The translations under genes were made by a program, and so were the position numbers. 17,589 bases of DNA from NCBI GenBank assembly GCA_012522035.1, contig JAAYLF010000005.1, positions 1 to 17,589 of the forward strand. The letters run 5' to 3'. This document shows, one piece after another, positions 6,590 to 13,414 of this stretch. Below the pieces are notes generated by a model, which was given only the letters and a program-made list of their open reading frames with translations, did no database searches and was not told the DNA's origin. The stretch is from Clostridiaceae bacterium (GTDB lineage Bacteria > Bacillota > Clostridia > UBA1212 > DUPL01). How positions within the stretch are numbered: the first letter of the stretch is position 1; every line of letters begins with the position of its first letter.

Positions 6590-7357
6590 ATGAAACTGAT
6601 ATACATAAAACACGGCAGGCAGTTTTTGGTTGTTTTCCTTGTTCTGGTTATTGTAATATCGCTGGCTTTTGTGTCAATTATAAAGGAACGTGTGGAAATG
6701 GCAAAGGAAACCCTGTTGCCAATATACGGCACGGATGATGACAATATGAGAATCTCCCTCACAATCAATTGTGCCTGGGGTGCTGACGACATCCCTGACA
6801 TACTTGATATTCTGGACAGGGAACAGATAAAGGCTACATTCTTTGTTCTTGGAATATGGGCGGAGAAGAATCCTGAAATGCTCAAACTGATACATGACAG
6901 AGGGCATGAAATAGGAAATCATTCATACTCCCACAAGCTGCCCTCCAGAATAACTGTGAAACAGATGGAGGAAGAGATAGACAAGGCAAATGATGCGATT
7001 GAGAAAATTGTAGGATACAGACCGGTATTATACAGGGCTCCTTCAGGAGACCATACGGAGGAGCTTTTAAAGCTTACCCAGAGGAAAGGGTTGTATACCA
7101 TAAAATGGACGGTTGACAGCATAGATTGGAAGGATTCGATGACTGCCCAGAACATAATAGACAGGGTTACTGGAAGAACCAGATCCGGCAGTATTCTCCT
7201 TTTCCATAATGACACAAAACATACAAAGGATGTCCTGCCGGTTATCATCAGGCATTTGAAGAATGAAGGCTATGTTTTCGTCAAGGTTTCAGAGCTTATA
7301 TACAAGACGGATTACTACATAGACCACCAGGGTATCCAGAGAGGCAAAAGAGGTTAA
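6590..7357 (+). CDS. Membrane-anchored polysaccharide deacetylase family (NodB/CE4) protein with atypical motif 1
   Basis: The 255-residue product has an N-terminal membrane helix (about 12-31) and an extracytoplasmic NodB domain (about 55-235). Metal-binding HSYSH (111-115) is intact; RAPSG (149-153), DSIDW (176-180) and LLFHN (203-207) match motifs 3 to 5. Motif 1, normally TFDDG, reads TINCAWG (58-64): the catalytic-base Asp is N60 and the first metal Asp is C61. Related forms with an AWG motif occur in the PdaB-like group, so it may be a conserved subfamily rather than a damaged gene. The likely target is cell-wall or spore-wall glycan, but catalysis is not assured. ATG 6590 is preferred because GGAG (6579-6582) lies 7 bases upstream; an in-frame TTG at 6551 lacks a site. 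Confidence 0.85.
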   Translation: MKLIYIKHGRQFLVVFLVLVIVISLAFVSIIKERVEMAKETLLPIYGTDDDNMRISLTINCAWGADDIPDILDILDREQIKATFFVLGIWAEKNPEMLKLIHDRGHEIGNHSYSHKLPSRITVKQMEEEIDKANDAIEKIVGYRPVLYRAPSGDHTEELLKLTQRKGLYTIKWTVDSIDWKDSMTAQNIIDRVTGRTRSGSILLFHNDTKHTKDVLPVIIRHLKNEGYVFVKVSELIYKTDYYIDHQGIQRGKRG

Positions 7358-7364
7358 AAAGTAA

Positions 7365-7393
7365 TTGCATTAACATTTATTATTGTATATAAT
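7365..7393 (+). promoter_or_regulatory. Sigma-A promoter for the SSB-like gene
   Basis: -35 TTGCAT (7365-7370) and a perfect -10 TATAAT (7388-7393) are 17 bases apart, starting 8 bases after the deacetylase stop. Transcription would begin near 7400, which rules out the in-frame start codons at 7383 and 7392 for this transcript. Confidence 0.8.
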
Positions 7394-7448
7394 GGAAGTC
7401 GCCAAAGGAAAAAACTTGTTTAAATACAACAGAGAAGGGAGTTTTTTT

Positions 7449-8096
7449 GTGTCAGCTGAACTTGCAGAGAATAATGTTGCGTCAATATCAGGTATAATTT
7501 CCTCCGAACTGGAATACAGTCATAAGATTTATGGAGAGTCGTTTTACAATTTTTATGTTGACGTGATGAGATTGAGCAAAAGTTATGATACAATACCAGT
7601 CACAATTTCCGAAAGAATTGTACCTATGGAAAAACTTCAAAAGGGTAAATATGTGGAAGTGAACGGCCAGTTTAGATCATACAACATAGCGGACGGGGAA
7701 TCCAGGTTGATGCTTACCTTATTCGTAAAGGATATCAATATTGCTGATGCAAAACCGGATAAGCCGGATGTGAATCAGATAGAATTGAATGGTTTTATCT
7801 GCAAACAGCCGGTTTACAGAGTCACTCCCTTTAACCGTGAAATAGCCGATATTTTGCTTGCGGTAAACCGTCCATACAATCGTTCCGATTACATACCTTG
7901 TATTCTTTGGGGAAGAAATGCAAGATTTGCCAAGAATTTATCCGTAGGGGACAATATTAGGATTTTTGGAAGAATGCAGAGCAGGGAATATGAGAAAGTG
8001 CTGCCTTCAGGAGAAGTGGAAACGAGGGTGGCTTATGAGGTGTCTGTTTCCCGGGTGGAATTAATATCTTCGAGGCCAGATAATTTTCTTGAATAA
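7449..8096 (+). CDS. Tandem OB-fold single-stranded DNA-binding (SSB-like) protein
   Basis: The 215-residue product contains two OB folds. The second (about 105-207) is clearly SSB-like: NQIELNGFICKQPVYRV, LAVNRPYN, YIPCILWGRNA and GDNIRIFGRMQSREYEK follow the strand order of bacterial SSB. The first (about 8-97: NVASISGIISSELEYSHKI, KGKYVEVNGQF) is more diverged. There is no acidic DDDIPF-type tip; the protein ends DNFLE. The likely role is binding single-stranded DNA in replication, repair or recombination. GTG 7449 is chosen because AAGGGAG (7435-7441) stands 7 bases upstream and a good promoter overlaps the earlier in-frame starts (7383 TTG, 7392 ATG). The next genes encode a P-loop protein and PriA. 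Ordinary ssb genes sit beside rpsF and rpsR, so this is probably an auxiliary paralogue. Confidence 0.8.
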   Translation: MSAELAENNVASISGIISSELEYSHKIYGESFYNFYVDVMRLSKSYDTIPVTISERIVPMEKLQKGKYVEVNGQFRSYNIADGESRLMLTLFVKDINIADAKPDKPDVNQIELNGFICKQPVYRVTPFNREIADILLAVNRPYNRSDYIPCILWGRNARFAKNLSVGDNIRIFGRMQSREYEKVLPSGEVETRVAYEVSVSRVELISSRPDNFLE

Positions 8097-8117
8097 TTTT
8101 TGTTAATATAGTAGAAT
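8089..8117 (+). promoter_or_regulatory. Sigma-A promoter for the small P-loop gene
   Basis: -35 TTGAAT (8089-8094, overlapping the end of the SSB-like gene) and -10 TAGAAT (8112-8117) are 17 bases apart. Start near 8124 excludes the in-frame ATG at 8118 and fits the start at 8151. Confidence 0.7.
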
Positions 8118-8150
8118 ATGAGTATAGAAAAATATCGGAGGGATGCTATT

Positions 8151-8561
8151 ATGGTTAAGGTACTCTATGGCAGTAAAGGAACGGGCAAGACCAAGAAGAT
8201 GTTGGAAGATGCAAACACTCTTGCCAGGGAAAGTTCCGGAGTTGTTGTGTTCATTGATGACAGCAACGAGCTGCTCATAAAACTGTCTCACAAAATCAGA
8301 TTTATCAACATTCTCGATTATCCAGTTTACGGTTCTGAAGCATTTCTAGGTTTTCTGTGCGGTGTGGTTTCCCAGAATTATGACATAGAAACAATTTTCA
8401 TAGATGGACTTACGTATATTGTTCACCAGGACGCGGATTCGTTAAAAAAGTTTTTCGAAGGCGTATCAAAGATTTCCAAAGAACATGAAGTCAATTTCTA
8501 TATGAGTATTAATGGAGATGAAAACAATATTCCTGAATTTATCAAGGAATATGTTGTTTAA
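8151..8561 (+). CDS. Small P-loop NTPase-like protein of unknown function
   Basis: The 136-residue product begins MVKVLYGSKGTGKT, a clear Walker A motif at residues 7-14. A probable Walker B (ETIFIDGLT) lies near 80-88, and a late strand (VNFYMSING) could carry sensor-like residues. At this length it is a minimal RecA/ASCE-type nucleotide-binding core without visible extra domains. No DNA-binding motif is visible. ATG 8151 is chosen because CGGAGGG (8136-8142) lies 8 bases upstream; an in-frame ATG at 8118 falls within the promoter start zone. The gene follows the SSB-like gene by 54 bases and precedes priA by 81. An ATP-dependent role in DNA handling is suggested only by that context. Confidence 0.7.
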   Translation: MVKVLYGSKGTGKTKKMLEDANTLARESSGVVVFIDDSNELLIKLSHKIRFINILDYPVYGSEAFLGFLCGVVSQNYDIETIFIDGLTYIVHQDADSLKKFFEGVSKISKEHEVNFYMSINGDENNIPEFIKEYVV

Positions 8562-8594
8562 ATCATTAATTGAAAGGAATATTGTATAAAAAAC

Positions 8595-8628
8595 GGCGGA
8601 TACTCATATTTATGCGTACCGCCTTTTT
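8595..8628 (+). terminator. Intrinsic terminator hairpin immediately before priA
   Basis: GGCGG(A)TAC (8595-8603) pairs with GTACCGCC (8616-8623) with one bulged A, and the inner CAT/ATG (8605-8607 and 8612-8614) extends the stem. Five Ts follow. The T tract ends only 4 bases before the GGGGAG ribosome binding site of priA, so it either ends the P-loop transcript or attenuates read-through into priA. Confidence 0.7.
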
Positions 8629-8642
8629 AATTGGGGAGAAAC

Positions 8643-10871
8643 ATGATAGCAAACGTATACCTTCTTGATAGCAACTTCATATTTGATAACAAATACAGTT
8701 ATATTATACCAACACACCTTGTGGATGATGTGTCTGAAGGTGTGTTTGTCACCGTGCCTTTTGGCAAAGGCGACAGAAAAACCACAGCTCTTGTCTGGGA
8801 TCTTCAAGAGAACTATACAGGTGGTTTTAAGCTAAAGGAAATACTTTCTGTTTCAGATATCGAGCCACTGACAAAAAAAGAAATGCTCCTGGCAAAGAAA
8901 ATGCATGAGGTGTATCTCTGCACAATTGGAGAGGCGGCAAGGTGCATGATACCTCCTGAAGGGAAGAAGGGAAGAATGCAGAATGCGGCCAAATTGGCAA
9001 GAAGCATGGAAGAAACAAAGAAACTTATCGATTCAGGAGAGTTTAGGAATATCAAATACATAAAGGTGTTGGAAGCCCTTTATGAAGGGCCTGTGCTGAC
9101 AAGCGAGCTTATGAATGCGACACAGGCAAGCAGCTACATAATAAACAAGCTGAGGGACAAGGGACACATTGTTGTATACCAGGTACATGTTTTGGAGGAA
9201 GAAAGAGCAAAACATATTGAGATTACATCCAGTCCTTTGGTTCTTAACAGCGAACAGAAAGCAGTGTATGAGGAAGTTTGCAGGATGATGGAAAAGGGAG
9301 AGTTTGCGGAAGTGCTGCTGCATGGAATTACTGGCAGTGGAAAGACGGAAGTCTACATGCAGCTCATAGCCAAGGCTATGGAAAAAGGAGGCAACTCCAT
9401 ACTATTGGTGCCTGAGATATCCCTTACACCACAGATGGTGGGAAGGCTTACTTCCAGGTTTGGAAACAAGGTGGCAATACTTCACTCAAGGCTGACCGAT
9501 AACGAAAGAAATCTGGAGTGGAAAAGAATAAGAAGGGGAGAAGTGTCCGTGGCAGTTGGTGCAAGGAGCTGTGTTTTTGCTCCGTTTGACACTGTATCTC
9601 TTTTCATAATAGATGAAGAACAGGAAGACACATACAAGTCTGATGATTTGGCTCCGAGGTATCTTGCCCATGAGGTCTGTGTGATGAGGGCAAAAATGGA
9701 TGGCTCCATCGTTGTATATGGTTCTGCCACGCCTAATGTCAGTACATATTACAGGGCGGTAAAGGGAGACGTGCATTTGTTCACTCTCAAGCAGAGAGCA
9801 AAGGAATTGTCGCTGCTTCCTCCGGTGGAGATAGTTGACATGCGAAAGGAAATGGGCCTTGGCGAGAACATTTTTTCTCAAAGACTGCTGATGGAGATGA
9901 AAAAGAATCTTGAAGCTGAGGAACAGACGGTTCTTTTCATTAATAGAAGGGGTTTTTCAAGAAACATGCAGTGTCTGAGCTGTGGAAAGACCATGAAATG
10001 CAGGCATTGCAACATACCAATGACGCTTCATCTTAAGCAGGACAGGATTGTATGCCATTACTGCGGAAATACCGCACCTGCTCCCAAAACATGCCCCAAC
10101 TGCAAGAGTGTTTCATTTGTTGGAAGGGGAATTGGTACGGAAAAAGTTGAAGAGGTGCTTAAAAAACAGTTCCCTGGGTGCACTGTTGTAAGGATGGATA
10201 CGGACACTACATCCATCAAGGACGGGCATGCGATGATGATACAGAAGTTTAGGGATGAAAGGGCTGACTTTTTGGTTGGAACGCAGATGATTGCAAAAGG
10301 TCATGACTTTCCGCTGGTAACCCTTGTAGGAGTTATTAATGCCGATTCCCTTATTAATCTTCAGGATTACAGGGCACAGGAGAAAGCGTACCAGCTGTTG
10401 ACGCAAGTTTCCGGGCGTGCTGGCAGGGATGAACTACCTGGCAGGGTAATAATTCAAGCGTACAACATAGATGACTATGCAATAGATTGTGCCGCCCATG
10501 GAGAATATGAGGATTTTTATAGAAATGAAATATTGGTAAGACAGAAGCTTTGGTATCCTCCGTTTTGTGAAATAGGGGCAGTGAGGTTCAGCGGAGTGAA
10601 AGACAAGGAAGTTTACGACCTGGCCGCATTGCACAGAAAGGTGCTGGCAGATTTTGCGAAGGGCAAAAGGATCGAGGTATTGGGTCCTACCAGGAGTGGT
10701 ATTCCAAAGATAAACAACAAATACAGATGGCGCATTATTGTAAAATGTGCCGACCGGGATTTGCTGGTTGCCTTGTTTAGACAATATTTGGAGGAAATCA
10801 GGAAGAGCAACAAGTATATGAAGAACGACATAAGCATGATGTATGACATAAATCCCAGGTTTATGATATAG
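8643..10871 (+). CDS. priA: Primosomal replication restart helicase PriA
   Basis: PriA recognises stalled or collapsed forks, unwinds the lagging arm and reloads the replicative helicase. The 742-residue product has family length. In order it shows an N-terminal DNA-binding domain (about 1-105), a winged-helix region, Walker A GITGSGKTE (K234), motif II DEEQ (324-327), a zinc module of eight Cys (C444, C447, C453, C456, C471, C474, C484, C487) with the classic spacing, and helicase motifs VGTQMIAKGHDFP and SGRAGRDELPG. Motif II ends in Gln where PriA usually has His. ATG 8643 follows GGGGAG (8633-8638); TTG 8631 lies upstream of that site. A terminator-like hairpin precedes the gene and no convincing promoter of its own was found, so read-through from the SSB-like/P-loop region may matter. 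Confidence 0.97.
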   Translation: MIANVYLLDSNFIFDNKYSYIIPTHLVDDVSEGVFVTVPFGKGDRKTTALVWDLQENYTGGFKLKEILSVSDIEPLTKKEMLLAKKMHEVYLCTIGEAARCMIPPEGKKGRMQNAAKLARSMEETKKLIDSGEFRNIKYIKVLEALYEGPVLTSELMNATQASSYIINKLRDKGHIVVYQVHVLEEERAKHIEITSSPLVLNSEQKAVYEEVCRMMEKGEFAEVLLHGITGSGKTEVYMQLIAKAMEKGGNSILLVPEISLTPQMVGRLTSRFGNKVAILHSRLTDNERNLEWKRIRRGEVSVAVGARSCVFAPFDTVSLFIIDEEQEDTYKSDDLAPRYLAHEVCVMRAKMDGSIVVYGSATPNVSTYYRAVKGDVHLFTLKQRAKELSLLPPVEIVDMRKEMGLGENIFSQRLLMEMKKNLEAEEQTVLFINRRGFSRNMQCLSCGKTMKCRHCNIPMTLHLKQDRIVCHYCGNTAPAPKTCPNCKSVSFVGRGIGTEKVEEVLKKQFPGCTVVRMDTDTTSIKDGHAMMIQKFRDERADFLVGTQMIAKGHDFPLVTLVGVINADSLINLQDYRAQEKAYQLLTQVSGRAGRDELPGRVIIQAYNIDDYAIDCAAHGEYEDFYRNEILVRQKLWYPPFCEIGAVRFSGVKDKEVYDLAALHRKVLADFAKGKRIEVLGPTRSGIPKINNKYRWRIIVKCADRDLLVALFRQYLEEIRKSNKYMKNDISMMYDINPRFMI

Positions 10872-10873
10872 AA

Positions 10874-10902
10874 TTGAAAACAGATGTCGTATATGGTAAT
10901 AT
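10874..10902 (+). promoter_or_regulatory. Sigma-A promoter for the def operon
   Basis: -35 TTGAAA (10874-10879) and -10 TAATAT (10897-10902) are 17 bases apart, with extended -10 TGG at 10894-10896. It begins 3 bases after the priA stop. A perfect TTGACA at 10906-10911 has no good -10 partner before the ribosome binding site. Confidence 0.65.
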
Positions 10903-10948
10903 ATATTGACAAAACCAAATAAAAATTTTAGCAAAAAGGAAGAGAATT

Positions 10949-11437
10949 ATGGCAATTAGGCAGGTAAGATATGAAGGCGATCCCGTACTCAGGGTCAAGT
11001 GCAAGAAGGTAAACGAGATAAGCCCAAGAATAAAAAGACTTATAGACGACATGTTTGACACGATGTATGACTTGAATGGAGTCGGTCTTGCGGCGCCTCA
11101 AATCGGGATTGTTCGCAGAATAGTGGTAATAGATGATTACAACGGTGCAAAATATGCACTGATAAATCCATATATAGTCAGCGAAATCGGAGAGCAGGAA
11201 TCAAGGGAAGGATGTCTCAGCATTCCAGGATATTATGGTTATGTAAAAAGGCCAGCCGAGATACATGTCAAGGCATTGAACGAAAATGGAGAAGAGATTG
11301 AGATTAAGGCCACCGGAATGCTTGCCAACATATTGAGTCATGAGCTTGACCATTTGGATGGCATTCTTTACAAAGACAAGGCATATGAATTTGCCAGACT
11401 TGAAGATGATGAAGAGCTGTCTGACGAGGATGAGTGA
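10949..11437 (+). CDS. def: Peptide deformylase
   Basis: Def removes the formyl group from the N-terminal Met of new proteins as they leave the ribosome. The 162-residue product has all three metal/active-site motifs: GVGLAAPQ (44-51), EGCLS with metal ligand C89, and HELDH with metal ligands H131 and H135 and catalytic E132. The residue before the last motif is Ser where Gln is common. The C-terminus is strongly acidic (LEDDEELSDEDE). AAAAGGAAGAG precedes ATG 10949. fmt follows 3 bases after the stop, the usual def-fmt pairing that makes and removes the formyl group. Confidence 0.97.
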   Translation: MAIRQVRYEGDPVLRVKCKKVNEISPRIKRLIDDMFDTMYDLNGVGLAAPQIGIVRRIVVIDDYNGAKYALINPYIVSEIGEQESREGCLSIPGYYGYVKRPAEIHVKALNENGEEIEIKATGMLANILSHELDHLDGILYKDKAYEFARLEDDEELSDEDE

Positions 11438-11440
11438 TTG

Positions 11441-12382
11441 ATGAACAAAAGACTTAAGATTGTATTCATGGGCACTCCTGAGTTTGCCCTGCCTTCCTTG
11501 AAAGCTTTGGATGTGCACCATGATGTGGTTTGTGTTGTCACAAACCCGGACAAGCCCAAAGGCAGGGGAGGAAAAGTTGCAAGTCCGTGCACAAAGGTGT
11601 ATGCAGAAAGCAAAGGGATTGATGTTCTGCAGCCTGAGAGTGTGAAGACAAAGGAGTTTCACGATACATTGGCATCCTATGGTGCGGATGTTTTTGTGAC
11701 ATGTGCTTATGGAAAGATTCTGCCAGAGAACATACTCTCGATACCGAAGCATGGGTGCATAAACATACATGCATCCCTTTTGCCAAAATACAGGGGACCG
11801 TCTCCTCTTTGGCACTGCATCATAAATGGTGAAAAGGAAACTGGAATCACCACCATGATGACGGATGTGGGCATGGATACGGGGGATATTCTTCTTGCGA
11901 GAAAGGTTGACATACCCATTGACATGACCATGGGTGAACTGCATGATGTTCTTGCTGAACTTGGCAGTATGGTTATTCTAGAAACGCTTGACAGGCTTGT
12001 GGAGGGCACTCTGAAAAGGACACCCCAAAACCATGATGAAGCAAGTTACGCTCCCATGATTACAAGGGAGACAGGAAGAATAGATTTTAACAAGTCCGCT
12101 TTGGATGTGCATAATCTTGTTAGAGGCACAAATCCGTTTCCAGGCAGTTACTGCTTTGTGAATGGCAAGAAGCTTAAGATATGGAAGACGGCTCTTGTTG
12201 ACGGAGATGCGGAAAATGCAAGAGCTGGAGAAGTAGTGGAGATTGACCAAACAGGTGCACTGGTGAAAACGGGCTTTGGTGTTGTCAAAATCATTGAGGT
12301 GCAGGGAGAGAATGCAAAGAGAATGCATGTCTGGGATTACAACAACGGACACCCCATGCCGCCTGGAACAATATTAAGTTGA
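11441..12382 (+). CDS. fmt: Methionyl-tRNA formyltransferase
   Basis: Fmt transfers a formyl group from 10-formyl-tetrahydrofolate to Met-tRNAfMet to enable translation initiation. The 313-residue product has VFMGTPEFALPSL near the N-terminus, catalytic N108 and H110 in INIHASLLPKYRG, catalytic D146 in GMDTGDI, and a C-terminal OB-like tRNA-binding domain (about 205-313). After YRG the sequence is PSPLWHC where most Fmt have AAPI. ATG 11441 follows GAGGATGAG at the end of def; a TTG at 11438 directly after the def stop is less likely. rlmN begins 10 bases after the stop; rsmB and the zinc peptidase common at this junction are missing. Confidence 0.95.
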   Translation: MNKRLKIVFMGTPEFALPSLKALDVHHDVVCVVTNPDKPKGRGGKVASPCTKVYAESKGIDVLQPESVKTKEFHDTLASYGADVFVTCAYGKILPENILSIPKHGCINIHASLLPKYRGPSPLWHCIINGEKETGITTMMTDVGMDTGDILLARKVDIPIDMTMGELHDVLAELGSMVILETLDRLVEGTLKRTPQNHDEASYAPMITRETGRIDFNKSALDVHNLVRGTNPFPGSYCFVNGKKLKIWKTALVDGDAENARAGEVVEIDQTGALVKTGFGVVKIIEVQGENAKRMHVWDYNNGHPMPPGTILS

Positions 12383-12392
12383 AGGTGAAAGT

Positions 12393-13411
12393 GTGAAAAA
12401 GACAAACCTTCTGGATTTTACTTTGGATGAACTAAAAGAATACGTGTCTGGCCTGGGCCTTCCCAAATACAGGGCAGCCCAGATAAGGAAGAATATATAC
12501 AAAGGTGTTTTTGATTTTTTCAAGATGACGGATCTTCCGGTTGAAACAAGGCAGCAGCTTGACAAGGTTGCTCATACTGGAAGGCTTGAGGTAGTAAGGA
12601 AGCTGGAGTCAAATATTGATGGAACGAAAAAGTATCTTTTTGATCTGGGAGATGGGAATGTAATTGAAAGCGTTCTCATGAAGTACAAATACGGCTACTC
12701 TGCCTGCATATCCTCGCAGGTTGGCTGCAAAATGGGATGCAGGTTTTGTGCATCCACCGGTCTTTCCTTTGAGAGAAACCTTACATCGGGAGAGATGATT
12801 TCACAGATACTAACCATGCAGACGGACGCAGGTGTGAGGGTTGGCAATGTTGTCATCATGGGTATTGGAGAACCCTTGGACAATTATGAAAATGTAGTCA
12901 AATTTATTAAAGAGGCAGGAGACGGGCTTGGAATTAGTTTAAGAAAAATCTCCCTGTCCACCTGTGGATTGATTCCTGGAATCGAAAGACTAGCGGAGGA
13001 AAATCTGCCTGTTACCTTGTCGGTATCACTGCATTCACCGTATGACGAGGAAAGAAAAGAGATGATGCCTATAAACATAAAGTATCCGATTGCCAAGCTA
13101 ATGGATGCATGCAGGAAATATGTTGAAAAAACAGGTAGACGAATTACATTTGAATATGCTATGATATCCGGGGTGAATGATACAGAAAGACATGCTGAAG
13201 ATTTGGTCAGACTTGTAAAGGGCATGCTTTGTCATGTCAACCTGATACCGGTAAACAAGATAAAACCAGCAGATATGAAAGAAGCAGGGATGAGAATATA
13301 AGGAAGTTTGAGAAAATACTGAGCCTAAGCGGCATATCAGTAACTGTTAGGAGGGAACTTGGTCCTGATATTGAGGCTGCTTGCGGGCAGCTTAGAAGGA
13401 CAAAGGTGTGA
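12393..13411 (+). pseudogene. rlmN: Dual 23S rRNA/tRNA adenine-C2 methyltransferase RlmN, interrupted by a one-base frameshift
   Basis: RlmN is a radical SAM enzyme that methylates C2 of A2503 in 23S rRNA and A37 in some tRNAs. Frame 1 (12393-13301, GTG start after AAGGTGA) encodes 302 residues with the cluster motif C112-x3-C116-x2-C119, the conserved C105 and NLIPVNKIK, then stops at TAA 13299-13301. The rest of the family C-terminus (NIRKFEKIL, GISVTVRRELG, DIEAACGQLRR) continues in the -1 frame to TGA 13409-13411. Restoring one base near 13284-13290 gives a 339-residue protein that aligns without gaps to the B. subtilis RlmN C-terminus as I remember it. The lost part holds the methyl-carrier Cys (codon 13382-13384, E. 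coli C355), so the frame-1 product should be inactive. No classic slippery heptamer is present. A sequencing error or a true mutation cannot be told apart here. Confidence 0.9.
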
Positions 13412-13414
13412 CAT

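Noticed and set aside
10906..10911. Perfect TTGACA as the def -35
   Set aside because: At 16-18 bases spacing there is no acceptable -10, and a start there would fall within the def ribosome site; the promoter at 10874-10902 fits better.
11201..11944. Long antisense open frame (247 codons) over def and fmt
   Set aside because: It overlaps two certain genes, has a Cys/His-rich unnatural composition and no recognisable domain; it is a shadow of their codon bias.
13255..13301. Programmed -1 ribosomal frameshifting in rlmN
   Set aside because: No X-XXY-YYZ slippery heptamer, upstream Shine-Dalgarno stimulator or strong downstream hairpin was seen near the frame change; mutation or sequencing error is simpler.
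13229..13411. A separate 60-residue gene overlapping the end of rlmN
   Set aside because: Its second half is the unmistakable RlmN C-terminus (VRREL, AACGQL) and its first part only reads rlmN out of frame, so it is the displaced tail of rlmN and not an independent gene.
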